This document shows, in pieces, positions 34,286 through 46,421 of a stretch of DNA of 64,000 bases. The position numbers and the translations under genes are program-made. Under the pieces are notes generated by a model that saw nothing but the letters and a program-made list of their open reading frames with translations, made no database searches and was not told the origin of the DNA. This DNA is from Saussurea involucrata (taxonomy: Eukaryota; Streptophyta; Magnoliopsida; Asterales; Asteraceae), in the NCBI GenBank assembly GCA_033807775.1, contig CM066317.1, positions 15,697,370 to 15,761,369 of the forward strand, written 5' to 3'. The stretch's first letter is position 1; every line of letters begins with the position of its first letter.

Positions 34286-35862
34286 TGATAACTCTATTTT
34301 TAGAGTTATTATTTCCATTTATTTTCCACTTTATTTTGTCAATTTTAGCCATTTCACTTCTAAAAACCCCCATTCTTGGTATGATTTACGAAAACGAGCA
34401 AAAGGAGTGAACCATGGTCTTTAATAAATTATTTGGGGAAGTTTTGGGTGTTTTCTCGATTTTTCATCCGCAGTGACGTATACAGTGTCCACTCCGGTTC
34501 CCCACTCTTCGAGCTGATCAAAAAGAAATCAAAAAGAAACTTTTAGTTGGGATCTAATTTTCTGGAGGAGGAAGGTTCAATGACAGAGAAGTTGAGATTT
34601 GGCTGTTACAAGTGTTCCTCAAGGCTTCACATCATGATTGTACCTTTGTACTTGCAAAAGTTGACTTCTAATGGACCATTGGGTAAAAAGGGCTATACAT
34701 GGAGGATTGAAGTATTATCCTTTGAGCTGATTTCTGCATCTCCCTGCAGTCCTTGCACCTTGGAAAACCCTTTTTGTGTAAAGACCAACACCTCCTTCTT
34801 AGTATAAAAAGGGGTGTTGGGTCTCATTTATTCCATCCATCTATCTTGCAATATATCTAGCATTTTCTTTAAGTTGTAAACTTTCATTTACTGCAGTAAC
34901 TTAGCATTTAATTTCAGTAATTTATTTTCTGTTGTAGTTCGAAATACACAGTGCAGGGACGACTTCTCGTTCCCCACTGTGGGCAGTTAATTTAAATCAC
35001 TTTTAGTTTTATTATGTGCAAATCTTCATCTCTGGCTTTCTTTACTTCAGAAATGTTAGGCTAAACATCCTTTGGGATGTAGGAAGGAGAAGTACCTGGA
35101 TTTTATCAAAAATGCTTGAGTAATCTTTATACTTAGAATATTTGTTGTTTTGGTCTTTCATTCTCGATATTTACCCAAGGATGCGAACAAGCCGATCACT
35201 TGCAAGGATCTAAAGTCTAGTTCTTAACTTAGAAATGAGTAGAACGCAGTGACACGAGCTTGAATGATGCTAGGGGATTCGAAAGAATTCGTATGACGCT
35301 TACGAAAGTGAGGTCGGCACAGTGAGCTAATCTCTGCCCACTGGAGTAGTAGGCAAGCTAATTTGTGTATTAAAAACACTTAGAGTATTTGTCTCTACGC
35401 ATTCCATCGAGGCCTGAAAAGGTCCACTTAGAGATTACCATTGACAAAACAACAAGTACTAAGAGTATGGGATTTCTATCTAACGGTGTGAGTATTTTGT
35501 AACCGGGCTTTTCTAGCGAAAATGTCCACCACAAATACGAGGATCACTCTAAGGAACGAGTATTTGAGATAAAATTTAGGGAAAATCCAACCTACATTCC
35601 TCCTTTTTAACATTTAGTAAATCGTTTCAAGTAGCTATTTTACCAAACCAAACCAAAGTATTATTTTCCTCTCTAGTTGAAACTTGTAAAAGGAGCTCAT
35701 GAGAACCGTATTGTCTTGATTGTCCAGTCTCTGTGGATTCGATTCTGGTATTTTACCAACTATTACTTGCTGTGACGATCATAGTGGACAGTGTACACTT
35801 GCACTTTCCACTGTGGACAGTTTGCAACCCACTGCGATTAAACACATATTTCGCACGTGACA
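34286..35862 (+). repeat. 5' LTR of Athila
   Basis: 1577 bp, starts TGATAACTC and ends GTGACA. A TATA-like AGTATAAAAAG lies near 34800 and could be the LTR promoter. Confidence 0.95.
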
Positions 35863-35868
35863 AGTTTT

Positions 35869-35886
35869 TGGCGCCGTTGCCGGGGA
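35869..35886 (+). other. Primer-binding site, tRNA-Asp
   Basis: TGGCGCCGTTGCCGGGGA, six bases after the LTR, complementary to the 3' end of plant tRNA-Asp, a usual primer for Athila-like elements. Confidence 0.85.
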
Positions 35887-35964
35887 CTGGCGTGATTTTA
35901 AATCTCAAGACATTAGTTTTTGTTCGAGCCCGAGTAACTAGTTTTTCTAAGCTGTTCGTATTGT

Positions 35965-38900
35965 ATGCCACGGCGACAACTCGAACATTTGGTTCCAATA
36001 GATCTCGAAATAGAAAAAACGTTGCGAAAAACACGAAGAAGCAAGAAAACAAATCGACAACCTCCTGTGATCCCCACTGTGAACATGGCTGCAGTACCGC
36101 CACCTATAGTGGAGACCACAATCACGATTGCCGATAACAAAGATCGAAAAATACGGGACTATGCTACTTCCGGAGTTGGTGATTTAAGCTCCGGAATTTT
36201 GAGACCCAATATTGTTGCAACGCATTTTGAACTCAAACCGGTGATGTTTCAAATGATCCAAGCCATGGGTCAATTTGGAGGATCGCCATCTGAGGATCCG
36301 CACTCGCACTTAAAATCTTTTTTAGAAATGACCGATTCCTTTCAATTGCAAGGTGTTAGTGATGAGGCATTAAGACTAAGGCTTTTCTCTTTTTCATTAA
36401 GGGACAAAGCAAAATCTTGGCTGAACGCACATGCACCTCACTCGATAACCACTTGGCAAGAGCTTGCCGATAGATTTTTGCAAAAATACTTTCCTCCAAC
36501 AAGGAATGTTAGATTTCGAAATGATATAATTTTATTTAGGCAAGAGGAAGATGAGGCTGTTTCGGATGCATGGGAACGATTTAAAGATTTACTTCGAAAG
36601 TGCCCACATCATGGCATCCCACATTGCATCCAATTGGAGACCTTTTACAATGGTCTTTCCAATGCAGCCAAAATCATCTTAGATGCAACAGCCGGTGGAA
36701 CATTTACGAGTATGACTTACAACGAAGGATATCAAATCTTAGAAAAAGTGTCCAACAACAATACCGAATGGTCAAATCCGAGAGCACCCATGTCAAAGAC
36801 CAACACCATAGATTCCGAAGCACTCAAAACCATGAATGCACAATTAGTGGCCTTGACAAAAATCGTTTTAAATCAAAATCGAGGCCAAGTCAATTCCGCA
36901 ACCCATCTCGCTGATAACTGCTCCCTTTGTGGAGAGGAGCATGTTTTCGACTATTGTCCAGCAAACCCCGAATCTGTTAATGTCATAGGGACCAACCAAA
37001 GGAACAACCCTTATTCGCAGACTTATAATCCAGGTTGGAGAAATCATTCGAATTTCTCTTGGTCCGGTAATCAAGGACTCCAACCCCAAGGACCGAGTCA
37101 TATCCAGCAAAGACCATACAATCCCCCGGGATTTCAGCAACATCACAGTGGGCAATCCCCACATCACAGTGGGTAGTCCCCACAACCATACCAACCACGA
37201 TCCAACCAACCAGCTGAGGCTCAACAATCGATCGAGTCGATTCTCAAAGGTTTTATGAATCAAACCCAAGCAGCCATTAGGAATATAGAGACCCAAGTAG
37301 GACAGCTAGCCGTTGAAGTTAAGAATAGACCACCAGGAACGTTACCGAGTGATACCGAGCAAGCTAGAGTGATAGGAAAAGGACCAGAACATGTCAAGTC
37401 CATAACTTTAAGGAGTGGAAAGGATCTGAAAAATATCATTTTTGAATCTGATGATTCGCCTCAAAAACCCACTGTGAGCACCACAGTGGGCACTCCTCAA
37501 GTCACTGTGATCCCCACAGTGGGGACCGACATCCCTGACCTTCCCACTTTTGGACCTATCCCAAAGACTACTGTTCCAAAGCCAATACCACAGCAAACTC
37601 AGATTGACCCACGAAACATTCCATTTCCTCAAAGAATGAAGCCTAAAAATGTCGATGTTCAGTTTAAAAAATTCTTAGACATTTTTAAGCAACTTCACAT
37701 TAACATACCCTTGGTAGAAGCTCTCGAGCAGATGCCAAGCTATGTTAAATTCTTAAAAGATATTTTGAACAAAAAGAGGAAGTTGGGTGAATTTGAAACT
37801 GTGGCTTTGACCGAAGAATGTAGTGCCCTCCTTACAAGCAAGATTCCACCTAAGTTGAAAGACCCGGGTAGTTTCACCATTCCGTGCACAATAGGAGGAC
37901 AAGAAGTAGGCCAAGCACTCTGTGATTTAGGAGCTAGTGTCAACTTGATGCCTTTGTCCATTTTTAACAAGTTAGGGATTGGAGAGGCTAGACCCACAAC
38001 CGTGACATTACAACTAGCCGACCGATCCATTGCCTATCCCAAGGGAAAAATAGAAGACGTTTTGGTCTAAGTGGATAAATTTATCTTCCCCGCCGATTTT
38101 CTTGTTTTAGATTATGAGGCCGATAAAGAAATCCCAATCATCTTAGGACGTCCGTTTCTTGCAACCGGACGTACTTTGATCGATGTGCACAAAGGAGAAC
38201 TCACGATGCGAGTTAATGACCAAGAGGTAACTTTTAATGTTTTCAAGTCTCTCAAATATATAGACACCGAAGATTGTTTTACCTTAAGTTCGATTTATGA
38301 AACCCACAATTTTGGCAATTTGCCCACAGTGGGGAGTACAGTTCCCACAGTGGGGATTGACAGTGAGCACTCTGAATCAGAGAGTAATGACACTTTTAAG
38401 GATGAGTGTAACGAAATGGTTGCAGCTTTTGAACCTCTGGACTTCAAAGATAGAGATGTTCAATCCCCTTCAATAGAACAACCTCCCGAGTTAGAGCTTA
38501 AACCATTGCCTTCCCATTTAAAGTATGCTTATCTCGCTAAGGATAATAAACTTCCCGTCATTATCTCTTCCAAACTTAGTGAGAAACAAGAACAACTTCT
38601 GATTGATTTGTTGATAAAGCATAAGGGAGCAATTGGTTGGACCATAGCGGACATTCGAGGGATTAGCCCCTCTTTATATCAACATAAGATTAACTTGGAG
38701 AGTGACCACCCGGGGAAAGTCCAACCCCAAAGAAGGTTGAACCCCGTCATGAAGGAGGTAGTTAAGAAAGAAGTCTTGAAATGGTTAGATGTCGGTATTA
38801 TCTATCCCATTGCCAGTAGTAGTTGTGTGAGCCCCGTTCAATGTGTCCCTAAAAAGGGAGGAACAACAGTGGTCAGAAATGAAAAGAACGAACTCATTCC

Positions 38901-41403
38901 AACTAGGACTGTTACGGGATGGAGAATATGCATGGACTATAGGCAACTGAATCTAGCAACAAAGAAAGACCATTTCCCGTTACCTTTTATTGATCAAATG
39001 CTTGATAGATTAGCGGGAAAGGAATTTTATTGTTTTCTAGATGGATACTCCGGATATAACCAAATCCACATCGCACCCGAGGACCAAGAAAAGACCACCT
39101 TTACTTGTCCATATGGTACTTTTGCATTCCGGAGAATGCCTTTTGGTTTATGTAATGCTCCCGCTACTTTTCAACGTTGTATGATGGCCATTTTTACTGA
39201 TATGATAGAAGATACCATAGAAGTTTTTATGGACGATTTTTCTGTGATCGGCACATCATTTGATAACTGTTTGAGGAATCTAGAAAAAAGTTTGGTGAGA
39301 TGTGAAACCCACGACCTTATTCTAAATTGGGAAAAATGTCATTTCATGGTCGAAGAGGGCATTGTTTTGGGTCATCTTGTGTCGAAAAAGGGTTTGGAAG
39401 TTGATAAAGCAAAACTAGAAGTAATCTCCCAACTTCCCGAGCCCACAACGGTAAAAGGCATTCGCAGTTTTTTAGGTCACGCAGGTTTCTATAGGAGGTT
39501 CATAAAAGATTTTTCCAAAATAACTAAACCCCTATGTAACCTGCTGCAACATGAAAGAGAGTTTGTTTTTACCAAAGAATGTAGAAACGCATTTGAAATA
39601 ATCAAAAATGCCTTAGTTACTGCACCCATAGTGACCACTCCTGACTGGTCACTCCCATTTGAAGTCATGTGTGACGCCAGCGATTGGGCTATAGGTGCAG
39701 TACTAGGCCAACGAAAAGATAAGATTTTTCATCCAATATACTATGCAAGCAAGACTTTGATCGAGGCTCAAATCAACTACACTGTAACCGAAAAAGAACT
39801 ACTTGCAGTAGTTTTTGCTTTTGATCGTTTCAGGTCTTACTTAATTGGAGCAAAGGTCATAGTACACACCGATCACGCATCCATCAAATATTTGATCAAC
39901 AAGGCTGACTCTAAACCGAGGTTGATCAGATGGGTGATGTTGCTGCAGGAATTTGACCTCCAGATCGTCGACAGAAAAGGAACGAGCAATTAGGTTGCCG
40001 ATCATCTGTCCAGGCTCGAGAAGACAGTGGGCACTGTTGACCCCACTCCTGACCCCACTCCGGTAAAAGAAACTTTTCCCGATGAACAATTATTATCTGC
40101 GCAACATCATAATGAAACTCCTTGGTATGCTGATATTGCAAACTTTTTAGCAAGTGGACTTAAGCCCCACGGGATGAGTGGACAACCATTCAAGAAATTT
40201 TTACACGACACACGACAATACGTTTGGGACGATCCCTTCTTGTACAAGATAGGGGCGGACCAAATATTGAGGCGTTGTGTCCATGGGAGTGAACAACATC
40301 AAATACTCCATGGTTGTCACACATCCCACTACGGTGGCCACTTCGGTGGAAACCGTACCGCAGCAAAATTTTTGCAAAGTGGATTCTTTTGGCCCACTGT
40401 TTTTAAAGACTCATTTGAATTCGTGAAAAATTGTGAGCAATGTCAACGTACGGGGAATATATCGCAAAGAAATGAAATGCCTCTTAACAACATTCTAGAG
40501 GTCGAACTTTTTGATGTATGGGGGATAGATTTTATGGGACCTTTTCCAAATTCCAACAATAACTTTTACATCTTGGTTGCGGTAGATTATGTTTCAAAAT
40601 GGGTAGAAGCCATTGCTTGTCACTCCAATGATGCTAACATTGTGGTGAAGTTCTTACACAAAAATATATTCACTCGCTTCGGAACACCACGAGCATTAAT
40701 TAGTGACGAAGGCACCCATTTTGTAAACAAAGTCATGGCATCGGTTCTTGCTAAATATGATATTCATCATAGAGTGGCCACCGCATACCACCCACAAACC
40801 AATGGGTTGGCCGAGCTTTCAAATCGTGAGATCAAGGGAATTTTGGAAAAAGTTGTTAAGCCACACCGTAAAGATTGGTCAATCAAACTCGATGATGCTC
40901 TTTGGGCCTATCGAACAGCCTATAAAACTCCTCTGGGAATGTCTCCATTCAAATTAGTTTTTGGCAAAGCTTGCCATTTACCGATTGAATTAGAGCACAA
41001 GGCGTTCTGGGCCCTTAAAGAGCTTAACATGAGTGAGGATGCCGCGGGAATCAAAAGGAGTCTGCAAATACATGAGCTAGAGGAGTTGCGATATCACTCC
41101 TATGAGAATGCAAAGTTGTACAAGGAAAAGACCAAGATGTGGCACGATCGTCGAATCAACCATAGGGAGTTCATGGAAGGACAACAGGTACTATTGTTCA
41201 ATTCCCGTCTCAAACTCTTTCCAGGTAAACTTAAATCAAGATGGACGGGACCATACACCATTGTCAAGGTGAGTCCTTTCGGAACAGTGGAGTTGAAATC
41301 CCCACAATTGGGTCAAACCTTTAAAGTCAATGGGCAAAGGGTAAAGCATTTTTTGCATGAAAGTGCCCACATCCCTGCCCACTCTCCACCTCGCTATGGT
41401 TAG
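35965..41403 (+). pseudogene. Athila gag-pol, three in-frame stops
   Basis: One continuous frame. Gag (35965-37176): IRDYATSGVGDLSSGI, FLEMTDSFQLQGVSDE, FLQKYFPPTRN and a single CSLCGEEHVFDYC knuckle. Protease: ALCDLGASVNLMPLSIF (about 37915). RT: CMDYRQLNLATKKDHFPLP, FMDDF (about 39226). RNase H: MCDASDWAIGAVL. Integrase: HTSHYGGHFGGNRTA with CEQC, catalytic D in GIDFMGPFP, D in LISDEGTHF, E in NREIKG. The stops are TAG 37174-37176 (after gag), TAA 38068-38070 (after protease) and TAG 39991-39993 (RNase H/integrase linker, where VADHLSRLE follows). Each replaces one sense codon; 39991 fits CAG to TAG. Confidence 0.92.
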
Positions 41404-41877
41404 AGAAATTCACCACTGTTTGTAAATAATTTATTTCAGTATTGTTGTCTTTTTTTTATTTTTAGTATTTTTAATTCTGCATGGTAGTTTATTTCGATGT
41501 GTGTAGGAGCATTTTAGCACTTTTTGGAACAAAGAGGTTCGCAGTGGGCAAGGATTGGTCACTGCGCTCCTCACTCTCGGTCTGGCATAGGAAAAGACGG
41601 TTTGGGAGGGACCAACGGCTGACGCACATCATGCTTTTTCTTACAAACATCAACTTTTCCTGCCACTTGTCAAAAGCCCACCTATTCCCAAGATAAACCA
41701 TCATTATCTTTTTCTCTCTCTACTAACCGTCCCCAATCAACTCAAAAACCATCACCCTCAAATCAGATTTTTACTTTAACTTCCCTAAACACACCAAGTT
41801 TCTTCATCTTCTCCATTTCTCTCTCAAAGAAAACCCACAAACCTAAAACCCTTCCTAAAGCCCTTGAAAAAAAAAAT
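41404..41877 (+). other. Spacer and CU-rich leader before Athila extra ORF
   Basis: No ORF. From about 41700 it is strongly pyrimidine-rich with TTTCTCTCTC-type tracts and ends AAAAAAAAATATGG at the ORF start, like a leader of a separate or spliced mRNA. Confidence 0.5.
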
Positions 41878-43806
41878 ATGGCGAGAAGCAAAAGATTGAA
41901 CATCCGGCACGATGCACCCACACGAGCAGCCGTGCGCCGTCGTCTCGCAGAAGAAAACCCGCCGGAAACTGTCACCGGCGATCTAAATGAACCACCACCT
42001 ATTTCCAGTGACAACCCCATATTTTCCGACGATAACCCCATAACATCCGGCGTACCTGATGCGGATTCTTCTCAAATCTCCGACACTAGTGTCACCCACT
42101 TCGAAACCGAGGCATTGCTGGCCGAAGAAGAAGAGAAGCGATTGGCAGAGGAGTTTGAGAGGCGAATGTCGATCATTCGAAAGCGAAAGGAAGAGGTTGA
42201 GAGGAGACGACGAGAAGAAGAAGAAAAGCGCAGAAAAGAAGAAGCAAGATTGAAGGCTGAACAAGCAAAGATCTTAGAGGAAGAAAGGAAAAAGGCGGAG
42301 GGAGAGATTTTTACTGAGGAACAAGAACTGCTGAGGAAAGTAAATTCTGATTATGAAGAGGAATACAGAAAGCTTGGGGATAGTATTGAGCAGAGCAGAG
42401 TGGGGAAGACTGCCCACAGTGGGGAGAGTCCTGTTCTACGAGCATTAAAGAAGAGGGGAGTGGTCACCAGGTCTACGGTGACCACGACACCGAGGAAATC
42501 AGCAAAAAGATCATCAAAGAAAGGTACTACATTCGAACCTGCTTTAAGTGCTTCTTCTGTTGAAGTTGACATTGGGGATGACCAAGTTCAAACCCTACAC
42601 CCACATCACTCAACAGTGGGCACTGCTCATGCACCCAGTGGTGTGCCTAGGCAGTTCACCTCTTCAGAGGTGGCTGCCCACTACGAGTGCATCGCAGCCC
42701 AGAAGCTAAGGTTGGAAAGGGGTTTTGACCCCGAGTTTGTTGAAGCAAACTCATTTGTAAAAGATAGGATCATCGCGCAAGACTGGTCGATTTTGGCCGA
42801 GGCAAATCGACGCGCTAATGCCTCGTTGGTCCGAGAATTTTATGCCGAAGCCTCTCAATCAAAGGACCCCATTGTGGTAGTTAGAGGAAAGGAAGTATGT
42901 TATAATCCAGGAGCAATCAACCGAGTGTTAGGAAGGCGTGGCCCAAATGAGTGTGAGTTTACAAAGTTTTTGAAGAAAATGACCCCCGAGGATGAGGACC
43001 GTATTTTGAAAGAAATAGCTGTCGAAGGAAAGCCATGGAACAAGGATGGTCGAAGACGTTGTCTAAACGCTAGCTCCCTCGTCATCGAGGCCGCTGTTTG
43101 GTTTCAATTTCTTCGGGCCTCTTTATCTCCGACATCACACGATACCACCTTGTCCATGCACAAATGTACCCTCTTGTACTGTCTGCTCACAGGAATGAAG
43201 ATAAATGTTGGGATAGTCATGCACACTGCCATCGATCAAGCTAAGACCCGAAAGAAGGTTGTGTTGCCCCTCCCTTGCCTTATCACGTTACTAATGATAG
43301 ACGCAGGTGTACCCTCCGCTGTGGAGGATCAGTGGTTCGACTCAACAAGTAACATTAGTGTGCAGACCATTCGCAAGATGGGAAGGCATATCAACACTCC
43401 TCCACATGAACATGAAGAAGAGATTCCCACAGTGGGGACTGTCCGGCCCACTGTGATCATCGCTGAGGAGCATGATGTGCGGACTGCGGATACATCGAGG
43501 CGTCAGACTGAGGCAGGTTCGTCCAGCAACCAAATGGGAGAGATTTTGGCAGCTTTGAAGAAGCTCACATACAGGATCGAGTTGCTAGAAAGTGAGCAGC
43601 GATATCAGAACCGGGCCACGCAGAAATTTTGGATGTATACAAGAGAACGGGATGAGGTGACGGGCCTGATGATGCAAGAGGCCAACCCAATGCTAGCTGC
43701 TCAGCTACCAGAATTTCCGAAGGATATCTGCCCGGTTAATGACAGTGAGGATGAGTTCGATGATGATGATGCGGATCTGTCACCGCAAGCCACCCAAACC
43801 CCGTGA
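41878..43806 (+). CDS. Athila extra ORF (env position), transposon-protein domain
   Basis: Intact 642-codon ORF between integrase and the 3' LTR, where Athila elements carry an env-like gene. Residues 1-75 are basic, then Pro/Ser-rich. About 80-155 is a highly charged coiled coil (RRREEEEKRRKEEARLKAEQ). About 250-480 resembles the domain known as putative plant transposon protein (IIAQDWSILAEANRRANASL, VREFYAEA, INVGIVMHTAI). The C-terminus is acidic (DSEDEFDDDD). I see no signal peptide and no convincing membrane anchor, so an envelope role is not supported here. It has stayed open while gag-pol gained three stops. Function unknown. Confidence 0.85.
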   Translation: MARSKRLNIRHDAPTRAAVRRRLAEENPPETVTGDLNEPPPISSDNPIFSDDNPITSGVPDADSSQISDTSVTHFETEALLAEEEEKRLAEEFERRMSIIRKRKEEVERRRREEEEKRRKEEARLKAEQAKILEEERKKAEGEIFTEEQELLRKVNSDYEEEYRKLGDSIEQSRVGKTAHSGESPVLRALKKRGVVTRSTVTTTPRKSAKRSSKKGTTFEPALSASSVEVDIGDDQVQTLHPHHSTVGTAHAPSGVPRQFTSSEVAAHYECIAAQKLRLERGFDPEFVEANSFVKDRIIAQDWSILAEANRRANASLVREFYAEASQSKDPIVVVRGKEVCYNPGAINRVLGRRGPNECEFTKFLKKMTPEDEDRILKEIAVEGKPWNKDGRRRCLNASSLVIEAAVWFQFLRASLSPTSHDTTLSMHKCTLLYCLLTGMKINVGIVMHTAIDQAKTRKKVVLPLPCLITLLMIDAGVPSAVEDQWFDSTSNISVQTIRKMGRHINTPPHEHEEEIPTVGTVRPTVIIAEEHDVRTADTSRRQTEAGSSSNQMGEILAALKKLTYRIELLESEQRYQNRATQKFWMYTRERDEVTGLMMQEANPMLAAQLPEFPKDICPVNDSEDEFDDDDADLSPQATQTP

Positions 43807-44844
43807 ATGGTTTGTTTTAAAACAATGGTTTCGCTCTTTTGCTCACCAAAAACAATTTTATTTTGTTTGGTTGATCTTTTTGTGCCTATGGCTAGGCATT
43901 GACACTATTTGCTGTTTTAACTTTTTAAATATCGATGCATGAAAATCCTACTGGTAGGTAGGTACTTTTGGGTACTAACGTATTGATTGTTTGAATGCTT
44001 GTTTGACCTCGTTTCCATTTCAAGGTACAACTTTCGGCTTCCGACTTAAAAGGTCACTTTTGTAAGTACAAATCTCAACTTGTCCCGTGAAATGATTTAG
44101 GCCATTTTTCGCATCTAAACACGACCCTTTTTGTACCCCAAACCACCACCTTTGTTCGTTATTTCTATGTCACAGTGGGGACACTGTGAGATCTTAAGTT
44201 TGAGGTGGGGAGTTCCAGAGTGACTTCCAGTTTCCTCACAGTGGGGACACTGTGAAGTCCAAGTTTGAGGTGGGTAAGCCGTACCCCCCTCCCAAAAAAA
44301 AAAGAGAAAATACAAAAATACAAAAGAAAAACGGAGTGTCACTAACAAAATTGATGGTGTGCCTTTTCTGGACCATCAAAGTGCTCACTCCCAGAAAAAG
44401 ATGGTGTGCCTATTCTGGACCATCAGAATACCCACCTTCACAAAAAATAGCCATACTCCTTATTCCCAAATAAAGCCTGAAAGTGTACGTACTTATCATA
44501 ACAAAATGCTAAACACCCACTTCTTGAAATAAAAATCTCAAAGCGAGATCTTCGGTCCATGTTTGGAAATTTTTGCCAAAACCCTTGGGAAAAGATTCAA
44601 AGCCATAAACCCTTCAAACCCAAGAAAGCCCTATTGATCAAAAGGTAAACAAGGGAAAGGTTTCGTCAAACACAAAAGTGAAATTTTCAAGTTTGGAACC
44701 GAAGGAAGTATCGAAGGAATGAGATCAACGCCCATTCAAGTCAAGAAATATGTAAGTCCCTCAAAGATCTTTTATGCATTGTGTTTCATTTTATTTCTTT
44801 CTTTTTATTACTTGGGGACAAGTAATGATTTAAGTTTGAGGTTG
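43807..44844 (+). other. Athila 3' region with repeats and PPT-like tracts
   Basis: About 44165-44285 is a tandem pair, each CACAGTGGGGACACTGTGA followed by AAGTTTGAGGTGGG. About 44350-44430 repeats GGTGTGCC, TTCTGGACCATCA twice. The true polypurine tract is probably TTTAAGTTTGAGGTTG at 44829-44844, directly before the LTR. No gene. Confidence 0.75.
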
Positions 44845-46421
44845 TGATAACTCTATTTTTAGAGTTATTATTTCCATTTATTTTCCACTTTATTTTGTCA
44901 ATTTTAGCCATTTCACTTCTAAAAACCCCCATTCTTGGTATGATTTACGAAAACGAGCAAAAGGAGTGAACCATGGTCTTTAATAAATTATTTGGGGAAG
45001 TTTTGGGTGTTTTCTCGATTTTTCATCCGCAGTGACGTATACAGTGCCCACTCCGGTTCCCCACTCTTCGAGCTGATAAAAAAGAAATCAAAAAGAAACT
45101 TTTAGTTGGGATCTAATTTCCTGGAGGAGGAAGGTTCAATGACAGAGAAGCTGAGATTTGGCTGTTACAAGTGTTCCTCAAGGCTTCACATCATGATTGT
45201 ACCTTTGTACTTGCAAAAGTTGACTTCTAATGGACCATTGGGTAAAAAGGGCTATACATGGAGGATTGAAGTATTATCCTTTGAGCTGATTTCTGCATCT
45301 CCCTGCAGTCCTTGCACCTTGGAAAACCCTTTTTGTGTAAAGACCAACACCTCCTTCTTAGTATAAAAAGGGGTGTTGGGTCTCATTTATTCCATCCATC
45401 TATCTTGCAATATATCTAGCATTTTCTTTAAGTTGTAAACTTTCATTTACTGCAGTAACTTAGCATTTAATTTCAGTAATTTATTTTCTGTTGTAGTTCG
45501 AAATACACAGTGCAGGGACGACTTCTCGTTCCCCACTGTGGGCAGTTAATTTAAATCACTTTTAGTTTTATTATGTGCAAATCTTCATCTCTGGCTTTCT
45601 TTACTTCAGAAATGTTAGGCTAAACATCCTTTGGGATGTAGGAAGGAGAAGTACCTGGATTTTATCAAAAATGCTTGAGTAATCTTTATACTTAGAATAT
45701 TTGTTGTTTTGGTCTTTCATTCTCGATATTTACCCAAGGATGCGAACAAGCCGGTCACCTGCAAGGATCTAAAGTCTAGTTCTTAACTTAGAAATGAGTA
45801 GAACGCAGTGACACGAGCTTGAATGATGCTAGGGGATTCGAAAGATTTCTTATGACGCTTACGAAAGTGAGGTCGGCACAGTGAGCTAATCTCTGCCCAC
45901 TGGAGTAGTAGGCAAGCTAATTTGTGTATTAAAAACACTTAGAGTATTTGTCTCTACGCATTCCATCGAGGCCTGAAAAGGTCCACTTAGAGATTACCAT
46001 TGACAAAACAACAAGTACTAAGAGTATGGGATTTCTATCTAACGGTGTGAGTATTTTGTAACCGGGCTTTTCTAGCGAAAATGTCCACCACAAATACGAG
46101 GATCACTCTAAGGAACGAGTATTTGAGATAAAATTTAGGGAAAATCCAACCTACATTCCTCCTTTTTAACATTTAGTAAATCGTTTCAAGTAGCTATTTT
46201 ACCAAACCAAACCAAAGTATTATTTTCCTCTCTAGTTGAAACTTGTAAAAGGAGCTCATGAGAACCGTATTGTCTTGATTGTCCAGTCTCTATGGATTCG
46301 ATTCTGGTATTTTACCAACTATTACTTGCTGTGACGATCATAGTGGACAGTGTACACTTGCACTTTCCACTGTGGACAGTTTGCAACCCACTGCGATTAA
46401 ACACATATTTCGCACGTGACA
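44845..46421 (+). repeat. 3' LTR of Athila
   Basis: 1577 bp, followed by target duplication GTGAG (46422-46426). An unusual CCCCACTGTGGGCAG is retained in both LTRs (34972 and 45531). Confidence 0.95.

Larger units (their letters stand above)
34286..46421 (+). mobile_element. Full-length Athila-type Ty3/Gypsy element
   Basis: 12136 bp with 1577-bp LTRs (TGATAACTCT ... CACGTGACA) and a perfect target duplication GTGAG (34281-34285 and 46422-46426). tRNA-Asp primer site, gag-pol and an extra large ORF after integrase identify the Athila lineage. I count about 9 substitutions between the LTRs (0.6 percent), so it is young. Three in-frame stops in gag-pol, but no frameshift. Confidence 0.95.

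Noticed and set aside
37174..37176. Programmed stop between gag and pol in Athila
   Set aside because: Two further nonsense codons occur in the same frame, so ordinary mutation explains it better; kept only as a minor possibility.
41878..43806. Calling the Athila extra ORF an envelope glycoprotein
   Set aside because: No signal peptide, membrane anchor or cleavage site visible; position alone is not enough.
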